Below are positions 60,625-64,000 of a stretch of DNA of 64,000 nucleotides, one piece after another; the stretch's first letter is position 1, and every line of letters begins with the position of its first letter. The translations under genes and the position numbers were made by a program. Origin of the DNA: Massilia alkalitolerans DSM 17462. Its GTDB lineage: Bacteria; Pseudomonadota; Gammaproteobacteria; Burkholderiales; Burkholderiaceae_D. A model generated the notes under the pieces. It did not search any database. It was not told where the DNA came from and saw only the letters and a program-made list of their open reading frames with translations. The DNA lies in contig NZ_ATYR01000011.1 in NCBI RefSeq assembly GCF_000427785.1, positions 62,291 to 126,290 of the forward strand, written 5' to 3'.

Positions 60625-61740
60625 TTACGTCTGCACTAGTTTACGATGTCTTTGAATACTCATCAATATACCAGCGCCGAGGCCGAGCGTAATAAAGGCT
60701 GTTCCGCCGTAGCTCATGAAAGGTAAGGGAACTCCGACGACGGGCAGGATACCAATCACCATGCCCATGTTGACGAAAGCATAAGTGAAGAACATCATCG
60801 TGATCGCCCCGGCCAGCAGGCGCGTGAACGTGTTCGGCGCATTCGCGGCGATCATCAGTCCGCGCCCGATCAGCAGCAGGTAGACGAACAGCAGGAACAG
60901 GTTGCCGACCAGGCCGAATTCCTCCGAATACACGGCGAACACGAAGTCGGTGGTCTGCTCGGGCACGAATTCCAGCGCGCCCTGCGTGCCCTGGCCGTAG
61001 CCCTTGCCGAACAGGCCGCCGGAACCGATCGCGATCTCGGACTGGATGATGTGGAAGCCCTTGCCCAGCGGGTCGGAGGTCGGATCGATCAGGGTCATCA
61101 CCCGTTCGCGCTGGTAGTCGTGCAGCATCGACCAGGCGATCGGCATCGCCGCCGCGGCCGACACGCCCAGCGCGATGATGGCCTTCCACGGCAGGCCGGC
61201 CAGGAAGATCACGTAGAAGCCCGAAGCGAACACCATCAGGCCGGTGCCCAGGTCGGGCTGCCTGGCGATCAGCGTGAACGGGATCAAGAGGATCACCGCC
61301 GCGATGAGGTAGTTCTTCCAGGTGCCGGCGTTGGCGCGCTGCTGGAAGTACCAGGCCAGCATCAGCGGCGTCGCGATCTTCAGGATCTCGGAGGGCTGGA
61401 TGTCGATGCCCACGTGCAGCCAGCGCCGCGCGCCCTTCTTGATGATGCCGAACATCGCCACCGCGATCAAGAGCGCGACCCCGAAGGTGTAGATCGGCAC
61501 GGCCAGCCGCATCAGGGTTTGCGGCGGCACGTTGGCCGCGATCCACATGACGGCGAAGGACAGCAGGAAGTTGCGGATCTGGTGCTCGACGCGATCCGGG
61601 AACTCGGCGCCGGCCGAGGCCATGGTGATCAGGCTGGTCATCATCAGCACGAACAGCACCAGGCCGAGCGGCCAGTCGAAGACCGCAAAATAGGGACGCA
61701 GGCGGCGCCGCAGCGAGCGGCGTTCTGGAATGTGCGCCAT
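60625..61740 (-). CDS. mrdB: Rod-shape SEDS glycosyltransferase RodA
   Basis: 371 residues, about ten membrane helices. SEDS landmarks: RWLHVGIDIQPSEILKIATP, RQPDLGTGLMV and GTAFITLGLGAGILMS. It polymerises glycan strands with PBP2 during elongation. 3 bases after the mrdA stop. Confidence 0.96.
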   Translation of the reverse strand: MAHIPERRSLRRRLRPYFAVFDWPLGLVLFVLMMTSLITMASAGAEFPDRVEHQIRNFLLSFAVMWIAANVPPQTLMRLAVPIYTFGVALLIAVAMFGIIKKGARRWLHVGIDIQPSEILKIATPLMLAWYFQQRANAGTWKNYLIAAVILLIPFTLIARQPDLGTGLMVFASGFYVIFLAGLPWKAIIALGVSAAAAMPIAWSMLHDYQRERVMTLIDPTSDPLGKGFHIIQSEIAIGSGGLFGKGYGQGTQGALEFVPEQTTDFVFAVYSEEFGLVGNLFLLFVYLLLIGRGLMIAANAPNTFTRLLAGAITMMFFTYAFVNMGMVIGILPVVGVPLPFMSYGGTAFITLGLGAGILMSIQRHRKLVQT

Positions 61741-61743
61741 GGC

Positions 61744-63744
61744 TTATTCCTTTCGTGTGGCGGGGACGCCGGGCGCGCCCGCGGCGGTGGCCTGGATGAC
61801 CGGGCCCGGCGCGGCGGCCGGTGCGGGCGGCGCGGCTTTCGGGGCCGGCGCGGCTTTCGGTGCCGGCGCAGTCGTCGAGGCCGGCGGCGCCGGACGCTTG
61901 CCCAGCAGGTAGTAGTCGAGCGCCTTGCGCGCGATCGGGGCCGCGGCCGCGGCGCCGAAGCCCGCGTTCTCGACGATCAGCGCGAGCGCGATCGTCGGCT
62001 TGTCGGCCGGGGCAAAGGCGACGTACAGCGCGTTGTCGCGGTGGCGCTCGTCGATCGCGTTGGCGTTGTACTTGCCGCCCTTGAGGCCGATCACCTGCGC
62101 GGTGCCGGTCTTGCCGGCCGAGACGTAGCCGGCGTTGGCGAACACGCGGCGGCCGGTGCCGTTGGAATCCTGGGTCACGCCCACCATGGTTTGCTTGATG
62201 AAGTCGATGTTTTCCTGCTTGAGCGGGATGCGCCGGGTTTCCTTCGGCACGGTCTGGGTCCGCTGCTTGGTGGCGCCGTCCTCGATCAGCTTGACCAGGT
62301 GCGGCTTCATCACGATGCCGTTGTTGGCCAGGGTCGAGACCGCGTGCGCCAGCTGGATCATGGTGTAGTTGTTGTAGCCCTGTCCGATCGAGATCGAGAT
62401 GGTGTCGCCGCCCTGCCACCTGCCGGCGGCGCGGCTCTTGAAGCGGTTCGCCTTCCACTCCTTGGACGGCCGCACGCCCATCTTCTCGTGTTCGAGGTCG
62501 ATGCCGGTCAGTTCGCCGAAGCCGAACTGCTTCATGAAGTTCGAGATGTTATCGATGCCCATCTCGTTGCCGAGCTGATAGTAGTAGGTGTCGCAGGATT
62601 CCACCACCGACTTGTACATGTCGACCACGCCGTGGCCGCCCGGCTTGTCGTCGCGGAAGCGGTGCCCGCCCAGCACATAGAAGCCGGCGTCGCGGATCGC
62701 GTCGGACGGCTTGCGGAAGCCCAGTTCGAGCGCGGCCAGCGACATGAAGGGCTTGAAGGTCGATCCCGGCGGGTAGGCGCCCGACAGCGGGCGATTCATC
62801 AGCGGGCGGTCGAGCGAGGTGTTCAACTCGTTCCAGCTCTGGGTATCGATGCCGTCCACGAACAGGTTTGGGTCGTAGCCCGGGCGCGACACATAGGCCA
62901 GCACGTCGCCGGTGGCGGGCTCGATCGCCACCAGCGCGCCGCGCTGCTCGCCGAAGGCTTCCTCGACCACCTTCTGCAGCTCGATGTCGATCGACAGGAT
63001 CAGGTTGCTGCCCGGCGTCGGCGGCGTGCGCGACAGCGTGCGGACGGCACGCCCGCCGGCGGTGCGCTCGACCTGCTCGTAGCCGGTGATGCCGTGCAGG
63101 TGGCTTTCGTACTTCTTCTCCACGCCTTCCTTGCCGATATGCTCGGTACCGTTGTAGTTGGCATCCAGGCCGTCTTCCTCGAGCTGGGCCTGCTCCTTCT
63201 GGTTGATGCGGCCGATGTAGCCGATCACGTGCGAGGCGGTCTCGCCCAGCGGATACTGGCGGAACAGGCGCGCCTGCACCTCCACGCCCGGGAAGCGGAA
63301 GCGCTGCGCGGTAAAGCGCGCCACTTCGTCGTCGGTCAGGCGGGTGCGCAGCGGCACGCTGGCGAAGCTGCGCGACTCTTCCAGCAGGCGCTTGAAGCGG
63401 CGGCGGTCGCGCGCGTCGATCTCGACCAGCTTGGACAGCTCGTCGATGGTCGATTCCAGGTTGGCCTGCAGCTTGGACGGCGTGATCTCGAGCGTATAGG
63501 CCGAGTAGTTGCGCGCCAGGACCACGCCGTTGCGGTCGACGATCAGGCCGCGGTTGGGCACGATGGGCACCAGCGCGATGCGGTTGCCCTCGGCCTGCGC
63601 GGCGAACTGGTCATGGCGCAGCACCTGCAGCCAGACGAAGCGCGCCACCAGCAGGCCGAAGCAGATGAAGACGAGCACCACCAGCGCCGTGAGGCGCATG
63701 CGGAACAGGTGGATCTCGCGGTCGTTGTCCTTGAATTCGGTCAC
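61744..63744 (-). CDS. mrdA: Penicillin-binding protein 2
   Basis: 666 residues. N-terminal membrane helix, dimerisation/pedestal domain, and transpeptidase with SxxK in PPGSTFKPFMS, SCD in VVESCDTYYYQ (SxN position) and KTG in SAGKTGTAQV. Starts with GTG at 63742-63744. A C-terminal Ala/Pro-rich tail of about 50 residues follows the domain. Confidence 0.96.
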   Translation of the reverse strand: MTEFKDNDREIHLFRMRLTALVVLVFICFGLLVARFVWLQVLRHDQFAAQAEGNRIALVPIVPNRGLIVDRNGVVLARNYSAYTLEITPSKLQANLESTIDELSKLVEIDARDRRRFKRLLEESRSFASVPLRTRLTDDEVARFTAQRFRFPGVEVQARLFRQYPLGETASHVIGYIGRINQKEQAQLEEDGLDANYNGTEHIGKEGVEKKYESHLHGITGYEQVERTAGGRAVRTLSRTPPTPGSNLILSIDIELQKVVEEAFGEQRGALVAIEPATGDVLAYVSRPGYDPNLFVDGIDTQSWNELNTSLDRPLMNRPLSGAYPPGSTFKPFMSLAALELGFRKPSDAIRDAGFYVLGGHRFRDDKPGGHGVVDMYKSVVESCDTYYYQLGNEMGIDNISNFMKQFGFGELTGIDLEHEKMGVRPSKEWKANRFKSRAAGRWQGGDTISISIGQGYNNYTMIQLAHAVSTLANNGIVMKPHLVKLIEDGATKQRTQTVPKETRRIPLKQENIDFIKQTMVGVTQDSNGTGRRVFANAGYVSAGKTGTAQVIGLKGGKYNANAIDERHRDNALYVAFAPADKPTIALALIVENAGFGAAAAAPIARKALDYYLLGKRPAPPASTTAPAPKAAPAPKAAPPAPAAAPGPVIQATAAGAPGVPATRKE

Positions 63745-63769
63745 AGCGCAGAAAACTCGGTTCGGTCGA

Positions 63770-64000
63770 TCAGATAGGACGGGTATGGTCGCGGTCGACC
63801 GCGCGGCGCTGCGGCGCCAGCAGCAGCCAGGTAATCACCGGCCACAGGGCGACGGCGACGATGCTCTCGGCGAAGTACAGCACGCCGGGAAAACGGCCCG
63901 AGGCGGTGAAGTGGACGAAGAACTGCACCGCCTGCGCCAGCAGCAGCAGCGGCAGCACGTGCATGGCCTGGGTCGTCAGGCGGAACCACAGCACGCGGCG
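63770..64000 (-). CDS. mreD: MreD C-terminal part, cut by window edge
   Basis: Only the last 76 residues are in view, reading in from the right edge. Two hydrophobic segments (VLPLLLLAQAVQFFVHFTA and SIVAVALWPVITWLLLAPQ) and the tail RRAVDRDHTRPI fit the end of the rod-shape protein MreD, expected directly before mrdA. The position supports the call more than the sequence. Confidence 0.8.
   Translation of the reverse strand, partial: RRVLWFRLTTQAMHVLPLLLLAQAVQFFVHFTASGRFPGVLYFAESIVAVALWPVITWLLLAPQRRAVDRDHTRPI

Noticed and set aside
61051..63777. A 908-residue plus-strand frame opposite mrdA and mrdB
   Set aside because: It spans two real genes with strong family motifs on the other strand and has no recognisable protein of its own.

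Overview
The window reads as chromosomal DNA of a GC-rich betaproteobacterium, most likely Oxalobacteraceae of the Massilia/Telluria type. The evidence is gene order and protein families: rplM-rpsI ... argC-bactofilin-erpA-anmK-M23-tyrS, LysM-dprA-smg-topB divergent from def-fmt, rsmB-DUF4390-ntrY-ntrX, argS-SPOR-dsbA-SDR-birA-coaX-SPOR, and the mreD-mrdA-mrdB-rlpA wall operon. No rRNA, tRNA, CRISPR array, phage or insertion sequence was seen. Genus assignment is inference.

Layout. 1-3.6 kb: a cut-off PEBP-family gene, dtd and tyrS on the minus strand, divergent from an M23 envelope peptidase. 3.8-7.2 kb: a secreted hydrolase, an exported NTF2-like protein and a chemoreceptor. 7.5-14.4 kb: the conserved anmK/erpA/bactofilin/argC/rpsI/rplM block. 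Between argC and rpsI sits an accessory insert: a BLUF photoreceptor, an exported protein, a membrane-tethered XRE regulator and a small membrane protein. 14.6-24.4 kb: two ABC exporter systems (NatAB-like, and an ATPase paired with a permease fused to an M1-like peptidase) around osmC-like and coq7. 24.4-31.4 kb: accessory genes (orphan antitoxin, serine beta-lactamase-like enzyme, three alpha/beta hydrolase or barrel proteins, a second chemoreceptor, another hydrolase). 31.4-39.4 kb: topB, smg, dprA, LysM, def, fmt and an orphan BrnA-like antitoxin. 39.6-46.3 kb: metH, an SPW membrane protein, an EAL-HDOD protein, a class II glutamine amidotransferase and DUF3567. 46.5-52.2 kb: rsmB-DUF4390-ntrY-ntrX plus a tiny COG0523-like gene. 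52.3-58.5 kb: the argS to SPOR run. 58.5-64 kb: a PD-(D/E)XK protein at the tail of the rod-shape operon, then rlpA, mrdB, mrdA and the end of mreD.

How it works together. Most of the window is housekeeping: translation (tyrS, argS, rpsI, rplM, def, fmt, dtd, rsmB), cofactors (birA, coaX, coq7, erpA, metH), and wall growth and recycling (mrdA, mrdB, rlpA, M23, anmK, SPOR proteins). The signals most worth following are regulatory DNA and odd architectures. They are a GAATA motif repeated at about 10-bp steps upstream of the membrane-bound XRE regulator, two dyads one phase apart upstream of the BLUF gene, and a long nested inverted repeat between brnA-like and metH. The proteins of interest are an ABC permease-peptidase fusion lacking the usual M1 exopeptidase motif, a COG0523-like mini-protein with an intact CxCC but no P-loop lysine, and the nuclease-fold gene at the end of the rod-shape operon.
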